DNA of 64,000 nt from Drosophila persimilis (lineage: Eukaryota > Arthropoda > Insecta > Diptera > Drosophilidae), in NCBI RefSeq assembly GCF_003286085.1, contig NW_020825331.1, forward strand, positions 558,001 to 622,000, given 5' to 3'. The stretch's first letter is position 1. Each line of letters begins with the position of its first letter. The notes below the pieces were generated by a model. It was not told where the DNA came from and ran no database searches. It saw nothing but the letters and a program-made list of their open reading frames with translations. Made by a program: the position numbers and the translations under genes. Below are positions 39,396 to 50,604 of this stretch, in pieces.

Positions 39396-40586
39396 AAAAA
39401 GTTTTTATTGTTAACAAATTTAACATGGAAAATCAACGATCAATACTTCATCTAAAGGCATACAAAATCTTGTACAGATAGTCCCATTCAATTCGCAGAG
39501 TTTGGCAATTTTTTAATCCAATTACAATTTGTAACGAAAGGTCATATTTTGGCTTGTATTTTGAAAACCGTATGTTCAATTGTTATCATTTTTTTAGTGA
39601 TCATAGGGCTACTTAATAGCTATTAAAATATAACAAATTTGTTTTCAAAATGGGACTTTTTCATGTTGTTATGTACGACTGAAACGTAACGCCAGAATGG
39701 AAATGCTTTATCAGAAATTTCTCATGTAAGATCTTTATCAAAAGGAAACAGCCATATGGCTGTCAATTTATATTGCAAATTTGCATTAAGTCTGAATATA
39801 CTCTCACATATAATTTGTATGCTTTTCACGTGTCCCTTTTGCAGTAGATTTCAAAGACCCATCCGTACTCTAGTAGTCCTCCATCAGCTGCTGCTGCTGT
39901 TTCCCAATCGCTCTTTAAATGTTCTCCCAAACTCCCAAAGAAGAAAGCTGAGCTCAGAGGATGGGAATGGGTTTTGGTCTGTACTCTGGGCGGAGGCGGG
40001 AGGCAAAAGTATCTGTAGCTGTGTGCTTCTACGCGTATCTGGGGCTGGAAAGTTTGCGAATTGAATCCGCCACACGACTTGCCACACGCGGCTCACCAAA
40101 TTTCGCACAATTTTGCGTGCGACGCGGCCGTGTAATGATGCCGAGGCTGATGCCGCCATGTGCCCATGAGGGTTGTCTTGGCCCCGGCCGAGTGGGGGGC
40201 GTGGTCGTTTTGGTTGGGGTGCCGGAGAGTGGTTCTGTGAAAGGCGGCTGGGGTGGGGCGGCTATGTCAAAGCATGTCATAGAGATGGTGAGGGGGGGTG
40301 TAGGAAATGGGAGTTGCAGCTCATCGTCATCCTCATCCTCTTTCTCGTTTTCCTCCTGCAATGAGGCCAATAAAGTCAACATGGAGTCTGGGGGGGAGAG
40401 ACAAGGACATGCTGGAACACAACCACCCAAAGACCCACAGAGCCACAGCACACAGGCAAAGGGCAATTCAATTCAACTATTACAGGATCCATTGTGTGCG
40501 TGATTTTTGATTATCGTCGAGAGCAGCAAAAGAAATGGCAAAAGTCACGTCATGGCCCTCGGGCTGCGGCTTAATCGAAGGAGTAG

Positions 40587-40640
40587 CAGGAGGCAGGAGG
40601 CAGGAGGCAGGAGGCGGGTGGCGGGAGGCGGGAGGCAGGA
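40587..40640. repeat. AGGAGGC heptamer repeat
   Basis: About seven purine-rich heptamers, alternating AGGAGGC, GGGAGGC and GGGTGGC. Confidence 0.8.
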
Positions 40641-42849
40641 GTGGGATATGTGTGGCATCATCAAACTCAATTGCTTGGAAAAATGGCAAAGAAGACAGAG
40701 CCAGACCCAGTAGAAGCCAAACGCATAAAACATATTACGCAGATTGTATTGATTTCTGATTATTCCGTGGCGCTCCCCGTTTGACGCTCAGATTTATAGC
40801 TCCATCTCCGTCTCCGTCGAGGGGGGAGGGTGGGGGGTCTCGAAACAATAGAGATTTGGTTGGAGACATGTACAGTATATGGGTATAAAAAAAGATTGGG
40901 GATGTGGTTGCGGCTTCTTGTTTATTTGGATACTTGTAAGTAGCTTCTAAGCTGCTGGTTTTTGTCTGGAATTGAGGGAGTTTCAAATTGGTATGAGGAT
41001 GGGTAGATTAAGGCTACACTCCAGCCCTATAAGCACTCTAGAGGTTGGGTGTGTTTTCCCCATGAAATGTGAGATTGATTGTTGAAAAAAATGTCATATT
41101 CCATCGAACATGAAGTAATTATTCTACCTAAAAATAAACCATTGAAACCTACCATTCGTTATTTTTCATTTAGTCCAAAAGTCGAAGTATCCTTGGACTC
41201 AAGAGCCCGACGAAATTGCAACAAGAAGGGGAACAGCCGTAAAGCATTTCCCTGCCATAGTTGAGAATACACAACAAAGTCCAAATCCCTATATACCCTT
41301 ACACAAAGGCGCGAGAGGTATACGATATGTAGGTCAAAAGCCCACGGAAGATCACCTCCGCGATGCCAGAACCAGTTGGGAATTGCAGTGAGGCGAAAGC
41401 AGGGCTTAAACCAAGCTTTACAGGTCTGTTTATTGATAAAGAAAGCAAGAGACTAATAGATAGTTATTGAATTCTAGATCGGGATCTAGGGTCTACACGG
41501 TTCAGAAAATTGATGTGCTATTTTGACTTTGATCAATGAGGATCAAGTGCTTACTCTGGATAGTCCATGGGGCACACACGCTATGAGAAATTCATTGACA
41601 TGAGGTGAAGAAGAAAACACTCTGAAAGATCCCCTCTTCAAGGGTAAAATAGACTATTTGTGATGTTGTATAGGGCTTTTAATCCCCCTTTAGGCAGGAA
41701 GAGATCACGCACAGAAAATAGTTCTCCAGGCTATCCAGAATGGTGCTTAAAAATCCTCTTTGATCAACGAGTTCCTTTAATAAACGAACTTTGAACCCCA
41801 AAGAGTAGCCCATTTATCATATACCATGAAGTCAGATCCATGAAATGATGGCCTAACAAGGCCACTCCTCCCACACTCCAATTGATTGATTATCTCTGCC
41901 CCTTTCCCGTTTTTCCCTCCTTAGTTTTTCCCTCTCCCTCACTCTCTTTGTTTTATACTTTGTTTATTGGTTTTGTGCGCAATTTGTTGTTTAATTATTT
42001 TGGATGTTTTCGATTTGCTATTTTGTTACGCGATGGTTTTCGTATTGCTCGTTTTTCTCTCTCTTTTTGTTTTTGTACTGGGAGCCTGGGCCATAAAAAC
42101 GCCGTACCATAAAAATGTTTCCAATAAAAATTCGGTTCTGTTTGCTGGATCGACTTGGGGCCGAAAGTACGGGCATAGATTTGTCTGTGTGTTTTTGGAT
42201 GGATCTGGTACTCGCACTCGCACTCGTGGATGTATCTTGTAGTTTGGCGCCTTGCTCTTTCGGGCATGACCAGAAAACCAAATAATTTCTGTTTTGGATC
42301 TTTTTTTGTGCTTCTGCGTTGATTTTTGTTTATGGCTAACGCGGTTTTTATGGCCTGCCAGAAGAGCCAGAGGTCTAGAGGGTGGGGCGTGGGTCGTGGG
42401 CCGTGGTGTGGCGTGGCATGGCGTGGCTTGGCGAATTTCTCACGCTGCCATTGCATAAACAAAGATGCACTGATGCCAGAGTATCTCCCAGATACATGTG
42501 TATCTATCTGCAGCTTTTTCGCTTTCCGTTTCGGTTTCAGCTCGGGGAGTTTCGGTAACTACGGAGCATCGTTTATTATGAGAAAGTGGCGCCAATGGTT
42601 AATGATTTTTAATGATTGTTTACACGAAGCTTAAGCCCGATCATCGCCATCCTCCCATCAACCCCCCCTTCCCTCTTTTTAGAGGCTGCAGCTGCCCGAA
42701 TAGATTTATGGGCATTTAAACAAATTTGATGAGATTTTCCCTAGATTCCCTGCCTCTGGTACGCACAACTCTTTCGAGAGGGTGAAGGGGGCGGGGAGGC
42801 TGACGGGTTGCCATGTAAAAGATGCCATAAATCTTAGCCAGCTGCGGAT

Positions 42850-42909
42850 GTATCTGTATCTGTAGCTGTATCTGTAGCTCTAGCTTGCTCTGTATCTGTA
42901 TGTGTATGT
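42850..42909. repeat. TGTATC/TGTAGC hexamer repeat
   Basis: Imperfect hexamers over about 60 bp. No gene. Confidence 0.8.
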
Positions 42910-45153
42910 GCATCCACTGGCACCCACCCGAAGAGTCTTCATCAACTTCTTTGGTAGTTTTGTCAAAGCTGCTTAAGTGGATTTTCCTAGGGCAATTTTT
43001 CACCGAGTGAATATTTTCAAAATGCCTTTAAATCGAGTGGAGCGTGTGCTACAGCCCCAACTGTATCTCCGGCATCTCACGTATGCCCTTTGTGTTTATT
43101 TTTATGCGGCCCAAAAGAGCCACCTCCCTGACTGCCTCATCCCGATCCCGAACACCATTCCCTCCCCCCCCAAATCCCAAACACAATCCCCATTTGGTTG
43201 TCAATGAAGGCCGCCTGGGACTGATTGAAATTCGCGGATAACCTGAAATGGATTTCTCCTCTCCACAATTGCTTTTTGGTGGCAATTTCAGCGATTCACT
43301 TTGAGACACGACCGAAGGAAGGGCGCGGACGAGGACGAGGACGAGGTGATGCAAATAAATGGAGGGAATATTTGGTGCCACCAAATATGAAACTCTTTTG
43401 AAACGGCACCAGGCAAGGGATATCCATCTACCCCGGAGAGAGATACCGGTGTATCCCGGTGCTCTTTAAAGTGGTTTTTGGTGACGACTGAATTTTTTTG
43501 AAACGATTTCCTTGCCGGAAAGTAAATACAATACCGTTTGTGGCCCTTTGCTTTGTGAATTCTTTTATTTCCTTTACTATTTACATTTATTTTATATCTT
43601 TCTTTATTATATGCAAAATTTTACACATATCGGCGCCAGCGAGCCGAGCGAGGGAAGCGAGTGAGCCGGGGGTTGTCTTCTGGAATATAAATACGTACAT
43701 TTATATATTCAACTGTTCGATGATTCAAGAAGACTATCCAAATATTACAGTAATAAAGATTTTTTGCTCATTTACTTTTGGTATAATGATCCGGCCTATT
43801 GCAGCTATGGTTCTTGGTACCTATCAAATTTCATAGAATATCATAGCAGGAAGTCTACTGTTTCTGTTTTTTTCATTAGTTTTCAGTTAGAGTTGCAGTT
43901 TTAAACCGAAAGTCTCTGTAGCTTTTCAAACCTCTTCCTATCATTATCCTTTCCTTAGAAGGCCATTCCTTGGGGCTTTCTTCTTTTCTTGGGGTTAACC
44001 AGATGACGCCATTTCAATGCAAATGGTAAGAGGCCATTTATAATGCCATAAAATTGCCAGCCAAAAGAGCAGCAGCTCCCAGATATAGATACAAATACCG
44101 AGATACATCTGCACTGCAGTTTCCATTCCCGTTCTCAGCCTCCGAATGCCGGGATGTCTTACTCAATCCGTGACTGTGGCAATTACTGTGGCCAGGGGTA
44201 GGGGCAGGGGCAGGGGCAGGGGCCGAGGGGCATGAGATACCATCGATACCGTCAGACAGACTGTGCTAACCAATTCTCCATGGTTGGGCAATAACTGCAA
44301 ATTTAATTTCGCAATTTCGCGCCTCGGATTCAATTGCCCCCAGCAGCTCATCCTCATCCTCATCCTCATCCTTAGCCCCTGTTTCAGACTCTGTCCTGAC
44401 ACATCCCTTGTTTTCGGGCTACATCTACTTTTGATTCCGCCTTCCTTCTCGGGGCCTCATAAAAAGCGGATAAGAGATGGCAGCAGGGGCATAGACTATG
44501 CAAACTAATCTCGCCTTCTGTCCTATAAATTTACAACTAAATTGGTGCTGCCACATGAGGATAGACCTCAGAGCAGAGATCCGGAAATGATCGAAGAGCA
44601 GAACAGAGTTTCCCAATAAAGATTTTCCCTCAAACTTCAGTTAATTTGAATGCAAAATAAGGGACATACGAGTATACATATGTGTGCATCCTCTGCATTC
44701 TTCTCCAACGAATCCCACACCATCCCACGACCATCTCGTGTCCACCCAAAAATGGCTCTAAGCAGGGGCAAGCCACGCTGGCACACACTCCTGCCTCCCG
44801 TCTCCCGTCTCCTGTCTCCTGTCTGCCACATTTCTGTTTCCCCATGTTGCCTGCTACCCGGTTGTACCCATGGCCGTATCCGCCCCCCAATCAACGGCCA
44901 GATTCGAGGCCACAGCCAAAACTGCAGGCCGAAATAATTATGCGTGTGCATTCCGTGGCCACACCGAAATGAGCTGCGATTTATGAATGCCGGAGGTCGT
45001 AGGATACCAAACCTCGGACTGAAACGGCAACTGCAGGACCTTGCCCTACCGCCCCCATCCAAAATTCAGAGGAGAGGACGCACAGGACAAGCGCAGACAT
45101 AATAATTATTAATAAATGCAGCAACGCGGCGGCATCAAGAATGGAGAGCGAAG

Positions 45154-45187
45154 GGGGATGGGGATGGGGATGGGGATGGGGATGGGG
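45154..45187. repeat. (GGGGAT)n hexamer repeat
   Basis: Five perfect GGGGAT units. G-runs of four spaced by AT could form a G-quadruplex on the plus strand. Confidence 0.85.
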
Positions 45188-46312
45188 AAGGCAGGCATGC
45201 AACATCCTGGCAACTATTTACGGCATGTCCGTGAAACGCACGAGGAGTGCGAAACAGGAATTAATATGTGGCACCCAAATGATGGAGCAGGAGCTTCAAC
45301 CGCCAGCACCCCTGCTCCATGCTGGAGAGCCGCCTCATGTGGCAGATTAAAATGTATGATATGAAATTGATTTTATTAAATAAAGTCGGTATCCCCGTCC
45401 TGGATTCGAGTGCATTAATATTTCACCTTAATTAAGGCGATTTTCAGACTGGGGCTTAAAGGGGTGTTCATTACAGGCCCCCAAGGTCCGTCGTCCGTCG
45501 TCCGTCGTCCCTCGTCCCTCGTCCTCGCCCCAATGTCCTTGCGCTGCTCGGGCTCTTCCTGGACTTATGTCTGCCCTTTTCGGGTCCTCAAAACTGTTTG
45601 TCTCAATTGGGTAGGATGGTGGGGGGGTGGGAGCATTGGAGGTGGAGGATAGATACGGATAAAGGCCTTATGTAAGGTGGTCGGAGATGGAGAGGAACCC
45701 CACTGTGTTGCACTTTTCGACTGGACAAACACAGACAAAACCAACTGCATTTTGTGGGCTTGCACTTGTGGCCAAATGTTGGCCAGAATGGCTTCCATCG
45801 GCTTAGACATGGCCACGACATGTTGATTGAGGCGTTCACAAGGGCAGTGCAATCAGGCGGCAGGTCGGGGGCGGTGCAATACAGGGGCCATGCACCGTGT
45901 GAACTCTTTTGTGTGTGGCAGCCTAATAGTCTCTGGACCACGACTGGTCCGTAAAGCCCAAAACAAAGGGCCTTGCCTGCCGTTATTAAAGGGCTTCACA
46001 GTTTTGGCTTACCGTATACTGTATCCTGTAGATACAGCTCGTCCGCGCCTCGTCCAAATGAGTAAAATATCAGACGATAGGGAGATATTTAAATCCTATC
46101 ATTCGGGTTCTTCGATTGAAGATTTCCCGCAATAAAAACACTTGCTTTTCCTCCCACACCATTGGCTTTTTCCTAATTTCCCTCAATTATTTCCATCCAA
46201 AGAAATAAATTTAATTAGAGCATAACAACTTCGATGGGTTTTCCATGGTCATTCAACGATTTTCCCCTTCGATTTTCTTTGTGCCTTTTCGTTTTTGTGA
46301 TTTTTACCGATT

Positions 46313-46346
46313 GAGACGAGACGAGACGAGACGAGACTAGACGAGA
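46313..46346. repeat. (GACGA)n pentanucleotide repeat
   Basis: Six to seven GACGA/GAGAC units with one CTAGA variant. Confidence 0.85.
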
Positions 46347-46770
46347 TGGGAGACGGGCCTTTTTCATATGGAGCCACCACGGAGAACAGTGTGGCCCAAT
46401 TTTGGTGTCTCAACACGACCACACTAATTGCGAGAGAGGGAGAGGGAGATGGCGTGAACGAGTGAGGGCGACAGAGATGGGTAGAGGAAAAGGAAGAGCC
46501 ATCGAGCCGATACCACAGCAATTTGTACAAATTTGTTAGGGCCCATAAAAATGTTGAGGCCCCTCTCTGCCCTGGTCAGTGGCTCTCCTTCTCTCCCTTT
46601 CCTTCGTACGAGTGTAGACCAACTATCAGCCTCTCTCTTTCCCCGTTTTCGGGCAGAGTGGAACACATGGCGCACTGGACAGACAGCCTGAGAAAAAAGA
46701 AATTAATTGAAAAAAATTCAGTAGAGTTGGGGCCCGCCCGAGAGGGATCATCAAAGCAAACGGACAGCAG

Positions 46771-46833
46771 CAGCAGGTTAAGATATTAAGAAATATTAAG
46801 AAAGACAGACAAACAGCAGGTTAAGATATTAAG
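46771..46833. repeat. 20-bp perfect direct repeat
   Basis: CAGCAGGTTAAGATATTAAG occurs at 46,771-46,790 and again at 46,814-46,833, 43 bp apart. It lies just left of the GGGTTAA cluster. Its core GGTTAA is one base short of that motif. Confidence 0.85.
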
Positions 46834-46889
46834 CGAGGGAAAATATTAATATTTATAATTTTTGTGTCGGCTGTGCGGTGTTCTCGGCA

Positions 46890-48540
46890 TTGTTTAACCC
46901 GGCGCGGATCTGACTTATGCGACAGTTTTATTGTCGGGTCGGCATCTTGGAAAGTCAACCGAGTCCCGCGGGGTTAAGTCAGGGTCCCACAAAGGGGTTA
47001 ATGGTAATTGCGCCTTTATGTTAAGCGGCCCTCGAAAAATGCTGGAAAATGCTCATCTTCAAGATGAAAAACTCCGCTGCCTACCAAAGTCAAGACACAA
47101 CAAAAATTGTACCATTGTCCAGGCCAGCAGCCAGCAGTTTTTACAATTTCCCAAAAATAGACAACAAATACCAAAGTAATTTGTAAAAGAAACTAAAGTA
47201 ATCCCGAAAAAAACTAAGGCAAGATACGAATATCGAAAGTCCCGAGCATAAAACTCGAACAAAAAATCTGAAGCAAAATAGTCCCGAAAAAAAACAACGG
47301 GCATAAAAATTAACCAGAAAAATCGATTGCTATTTTGGGCATTGCTTAACCCATTCGCTGACCAAGTCATAAAAAAGTGCACGCATTTTTTTAACCCTTC
47401 GTCCTGGCATGTGTTCCCGTTCCCGTTCCACATTTTACTGTTTTGCTCTTTCTCTAATTTATGTCCTGGTCGGTCGTTCGTCTTTTTTTATGGTTTTATT
47501 ACTTTACGATCCGCTAAAAAAAACAGACCTGAAAGCAGCAGAGAAGCAGAGCAAAACCAGAGAGAGACAGAGATAGCACTACTAACAGAGCAGGGACAGA
47601 TTTACAGATTTAAAGTAACTGAAAGAGAGGAACAGCGGGAGCTTTGGAACAGGATTGCTGTAAAACTTTCAAACCTATGAGCACACGATAAAGTGAAGAA
47701 CAATCAGTAAGAAGGGACATTGCTCAAAAGAGCTGTTCTTAAAGAACAGAATAACAGGGTCCCTGTAATAATTTACAAGGATGAACATAGCATCAGCAGA
47801 TACCTGAAAATATCCTTCTGCACCCAGAAAAACAGCAGCATAACAGGAAAGAAAGGAGACCGAACCCGCCCGCCCTCTCGCTCACGCTCTCTCTCACACT
47901 CTCTCTTTCTGCCTGTTTTTTAACCCCTTTTCGCTCTACAAATACAATTTGCAATTGTTCCGCCCGGTCCAGAAAGGGGTTAAGCTGAGTGAACCGTTAC
48001 CTACGCTACCAGGAATCGCGTTTTACGATCCGTCTCTCTTCTCTTCCTTTTTTGTCCACTTTTTTGTAGCCTTGTATTTCTTTAATTTTTTGCATGCCAG
48101 TTTTTTCTGTGATTTTTTTGTTCGCCTTTATGTTTTTTATGTGCTCATTTTTTTGGGTTAGGGGTCAACTCTTTACCGAGAACTTGACCCGATCTATTTA
48201 GGTTTGTAGGTTTCTAGTGCAGGGCCGCCGCCGCCGCTGGAATCGCTCGAATTTGGGTGCCATTTTTTGGGCTGGAAAGGGTTCCTGGAAAGGATTGCTT
48301 TCCATGCCATTCCATTCCTTTCCACTTTTCTAAGTTCTTTTTAATGTTTTGGGTTTTTGCTTCTTGAGGATTTTGGTCTGCGTTTTGACTTTGCATTTGT
48401 TGGGTTTTGACTTTATGGGCGGGCAGGCTCGCGTTGTGCGTTGTGGACAGTCAAGGTCCACACACAGGGTTATCCTCCTTTTTTCTCTTGGTAAGTTTAA
48501 AAAAAAAAGAAAATAATCTTAACTAGCTGTTGGGTTAATC
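46890..48540. promoter_or_regulatory. Candidate enhancer: Kruppel/Hunchback-type site cluster
   Basis: GGGTTAA, the core of the Kruppel site, occurs eight times in either orientation: 46,894-46,900 (-), 46,971-46,977, 46,995-47,001, 47,346-47,352 (-), 47,391-47,397 (-), 47,920-47,926 (-), 47,977-47,983 and 48,532-48,538. A random 7-mer on both strands is expected about 0.2 times in this length. Hunchback-type CATAAAAAA occurs at 47,368-47,376 and, reversed, at 47,484-47,492 and 48,133-48,141. A Bicoid-type TAATCC is near 47,199 and a Caudal-type TTTATG is near 47,016. This mix is typical of fly segmentation enhancers bound by maternal and gap factors. There is no supported coding frame. The motifs are seen; enhancer activity is inferred. 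Confidence 0.45.
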
Positions 48541-48619
48541 AGCCGTTACGATATTACCCATTAAAACATAGATCATAGGCCAGTGGTGCACATACTATAC
48601 ATATGTATGTACATATGTA

Positions 48620-48623
48620 TGCA
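48620..48623. repeat. Target-site duplication TGCA (left)
   Basis: TGCA directly precedes the left LTR and is repeated at 56,480-56,483 directly after the right LTR. A 4-bp duplication in alternating purine-pyrimidine DNA (ATGTATGCATGTACAT once the element is removed) is what gypsy-type integrases produce. Confidence 0.9.
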
Positions 48624-49155
48624 AATTAAACAACTGCGGTAGCGGATTGTGTTTTTAAAAAGTTTTTATTTTACTTCGAACTTCACTGATATAGATTTAA
48701 GTAGAGGGTCACAAAGGAATTCCGGGCCAAGGGATTGCGCGATCTTAATATTTAGCTAGACTTTGCGGTGTCGCTGCTGGATCAAGACTGATTTGAACTT
48801 TCTGATCTTTGCATCGTTGATCCCTTTCGGGAATCGTTTTTCTATAAACATTTCAATTGATTTCGCCATCCCGAGTATTAGATTTCGTCATCCAAAGAGA
48901 GAACTGTAAAAGGCCTAAAGTGCAGGATCTGCAGAAAGCCGGGAGTGAGATTGTTTATGAGAAGCCGGGTGTGGGCAAACATTGGTTTTCCATTTAGGCG
49001 AGTGTCAAAGAATGGGATTGCGGCGGGGGCGCTTGAGATTGTACATCTTAGAAATCAATTAGGCGGAGGCCCAAGATTGAAATTGTTTTCGTTTTGGAAA
49101 ACCAAAGATTGTTTACAACTCGTATAAGAGCTCAATGGAATTGGGTACGTTAACT
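48624..49155 (-). repeat. 3' LTR of the errantivirus
   Basis: 532 bp, identical by reading to 55,948-56,479. Near its sense-strand 3' end there is an AATAAA polyadenylation signal (plus-strand TTTATT around 48,665). A 60-codon frame inside each LTR is a chance frame, repeated only because the LTRs are identical. Confidence 0.95.
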
Positions 49156-49166
49156 CCCCCCATTCT
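49156..49166 (-). other. Polypurine tract (plus-strand primer)
   Basis: On the minus strand AAGAATGGGGGG directly precedes the AGTTAAC start of the 3' LTR. A G-rich purine run in this place is the second-strand DNA primer site of LTR elements. Confidence 0.85.
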
Positions 49167-49684
49167 TAAATGTTTCGTCCCGATACATTTTGAAGTTCTG
49201 ATAGAGCTCTAATTTCTTCTGACAGTATTTGAATGTTGCTTTCCACTATTTCTTCTGACGGTATTCTTATTGATTTAATAAGTACAAATTTGGTTAATTT
49301 ATAGCAGAAGTAAAATAACATTAACAATATCAAAATGATTAAAAATAATGTTGTTAATGGTAAGGCCGTATTACCTAATGTTATAAGGGGATTTAAAATA
49401 TTAACATTATCAAAAGAAAATTGCTTATCATTTGATTGTATATAATCAACTAATTCAAAATCGCTATATCTATGATGCGATATATATTTTAGAATTTTAC
49501 CCTTATCATTTATGTGGCTTATATTATTTATTACAATTGTGTTGTTGAATATAAGGAGATACGATCCTAACAAAGTAGTATTGTCTACGATATTTTTGCC
49601 TGAAACTAATATGGCACCATCCTGAATGATGTCTATTTCTTTGTTTTTTTTCCCTTTTTTTAGTGCAGTTGGCTTTAAAGCCAT
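49166..49684 (-). CDS. Errantivirus env, C-terminal part after a frame break
   Basis: This frame continues the env product in a different frame from the 5' part. It carries N-glycosylation sites (NNT, NNTI and NNIS at about residues 35-57 of the 172-residue frame), a hydrophobic membrane anchor at about residues 107-128 (LPLTTLFLIILILLMLFYFC) and a cytoplasmic tail of about 40 residues. That layout is the membrane-proximal half of the errantivirus envelope protein. The Met at 49,684 is probably internal, not a true start. The junction with the upstream frame falls in the T8-CCC-T7 stretch at 49,644-49,661 (A-runs in sense), so a one-base change in run length explains the break. As it stands the anchor is not joined to the ectodomain. 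Confidence 0.75.
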   Translation of the reverse strand: MALKPTALKKGKKNKEIDIIQDGAILVSGKNIVDNTTLLGSYLLIFNNTIVINNISHINDKGKILKYISHHRYSDFELVDYIQSNDKQFSFDNVNILNPLITLGNTALPLTTLFLIILILLMLFYFCYKLTKFVLIKSIRIPSEEIVESNIQILSEEIRALSELQNVSGRNI

Positions 49685-50588
49685 TAAGTAAATTGGTGAA
49701 ACAGGTACTCTTTAAATTTATTTGTGCGTAATTGTTAAAAGTTTCACTTTTAAAATTATTCATTAAATAGTATTTCTCCTTACATTCACAAACTTTTTCA
49801 CTTATAACTAACATTCCATCATTTTGTGAGATGGCTCTTGCATGGTAAAACTTGCAAATATCTTTAATTTGAGGATATTTTATGTAAATGATTATTAAAT
49901 CTGCATTTCGAATTATTTTAACCGTTGCAATGTCCAACAGATCAGACAGTTCAACATTATGTTTTTCATGCTTATAAATGTCCTCTATTTCGTTTTTATT
50001 TAAAATTTTTGTATTGAAAATGTTTACTTTTAAGAGGGTTATGGTATCAACTAAATTTAGTAGGTCAAAAGTTATTAATTTTAAACGATGCTTTCTCAGT
50101 ATCGTTTCTTCATTGAAGATGACATTCTTTAATGAATTTGATAGCAATTCAATTTCTTTGAAAAATTTGGAATTTATTACAAATTGTTTATTATTATTTT
50201 CAGTTAATTCATTTACTTTATTTTGTATTTTCAAAAAGTCGTCATGATCAGGGCTGCCTGCTATCCATTTCCAAATGGTACCTAATTCATTTATTCCCCT
50301 TTCTTTCCGTTTTGGAACTAATTCTGAAATCATTAATTTTAATAGACTTAAGTCCATTGATATTTCCCACTCATCGTCTGAATTAATTGATTTGTTGACA
50401 TATTTGGATTCTTTATCAATTATCTCTCTATAAAAACTCAAATTAGTAATATGGAAAAGTTCAGCGTATGTTTCATAAGTGTAAACGTCTCTGTCGTCTT
50501 TGAGCAATAGATAGTCACTATGCGTATAGTCAATTACTTCCGCAGTCGTCAATATAACAAAAGTCAGTATTAGTATATTCGCATACAT
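49524..50588 (-). CDS. Errantivirus env, N-terminal part (ectodomain), frame broken near its end
   Basis: The envelope glycoprotein mediates membrane fusion and gives some insect retroelements cell-to-cell or infectious spread. The frame starts 17 bases after the pol stop with a hydrophobic signal peptide (residues 1-16). A protease site RKER lies at residues 94-97, followed by GINELGTIWKWIAGSPDHDD (98-117), the conserved fusion-peptide block shared by errantivirus Env and baculovirus F proteins. Cysteines cluster at about residues 245-312. After the A-rich run near 49,644-49,661 the frame leaves the conserved path, so roughly its last 45 codons are out-of-frame sequence without the membrane anchor. 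In related elements env is made from a spliced RNA; no splice acceptor is proposed here. Confidence 0.8.
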   Translation of the reverse strand: MYANILILTFVILTTAEVIDYTHSDYLLLKDDRDVYTYETYAELFHITNLSFYREIIDKESKYVNKSINSDDEWEISMDLSLLKLMISELVPKRKERGINELGTIWKWIAGSPDHDDFLKIQNKVNELTENNNKQFVINSKFFKEIELLSNSLKNVIFNEETILRKHRLKLITFDLLNLVDTITLLKVNIFNTKILNKNEIEDIYKHEKHNVELSDLLDIATVKIIRNADLIIIYIKYPQIKDICKFYHARAISQNDGMLVISEKVCECKEKYYLMNNFKSETFNNYAQINLKSTCFTNLLNGFKANCTKKREKKQRNRHHSGWCHISFRQKYRRQYYFVRIVSPYIQQHNCNK

Positions 50589-50604
50589 TTTCTGGAAAAA
50601 ATAT

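Larger units (their letters stand above)
39396..46770. other. Non-coding desert, fifth part
   Basis: No supported exon. It includes AGGAGGC/GGGAGGC repeats at 40,587-40,640, TGTATC/TGTAGC repeats at 42,850-42,909, (GGGGAT)n at 45,154-45,187, CGTCGTC repeats at 45,487-45,525 and GACGA repeats at 46,313-46,346. A short GC-rich island at 43,634-43,670 stands alone in AT-rich DNA. Frames such as 39,961-40,503 (+) and 41,995-42,462 (-) have no recognisable domain. Confidence 0.65.

Noticed and set aside
48945..49127. Identical 60-codon frames at 48,945 and 56,269
   Set aside because: They are duplicated only because they lie inside the two identical LTRs, and they run antisense to the element.
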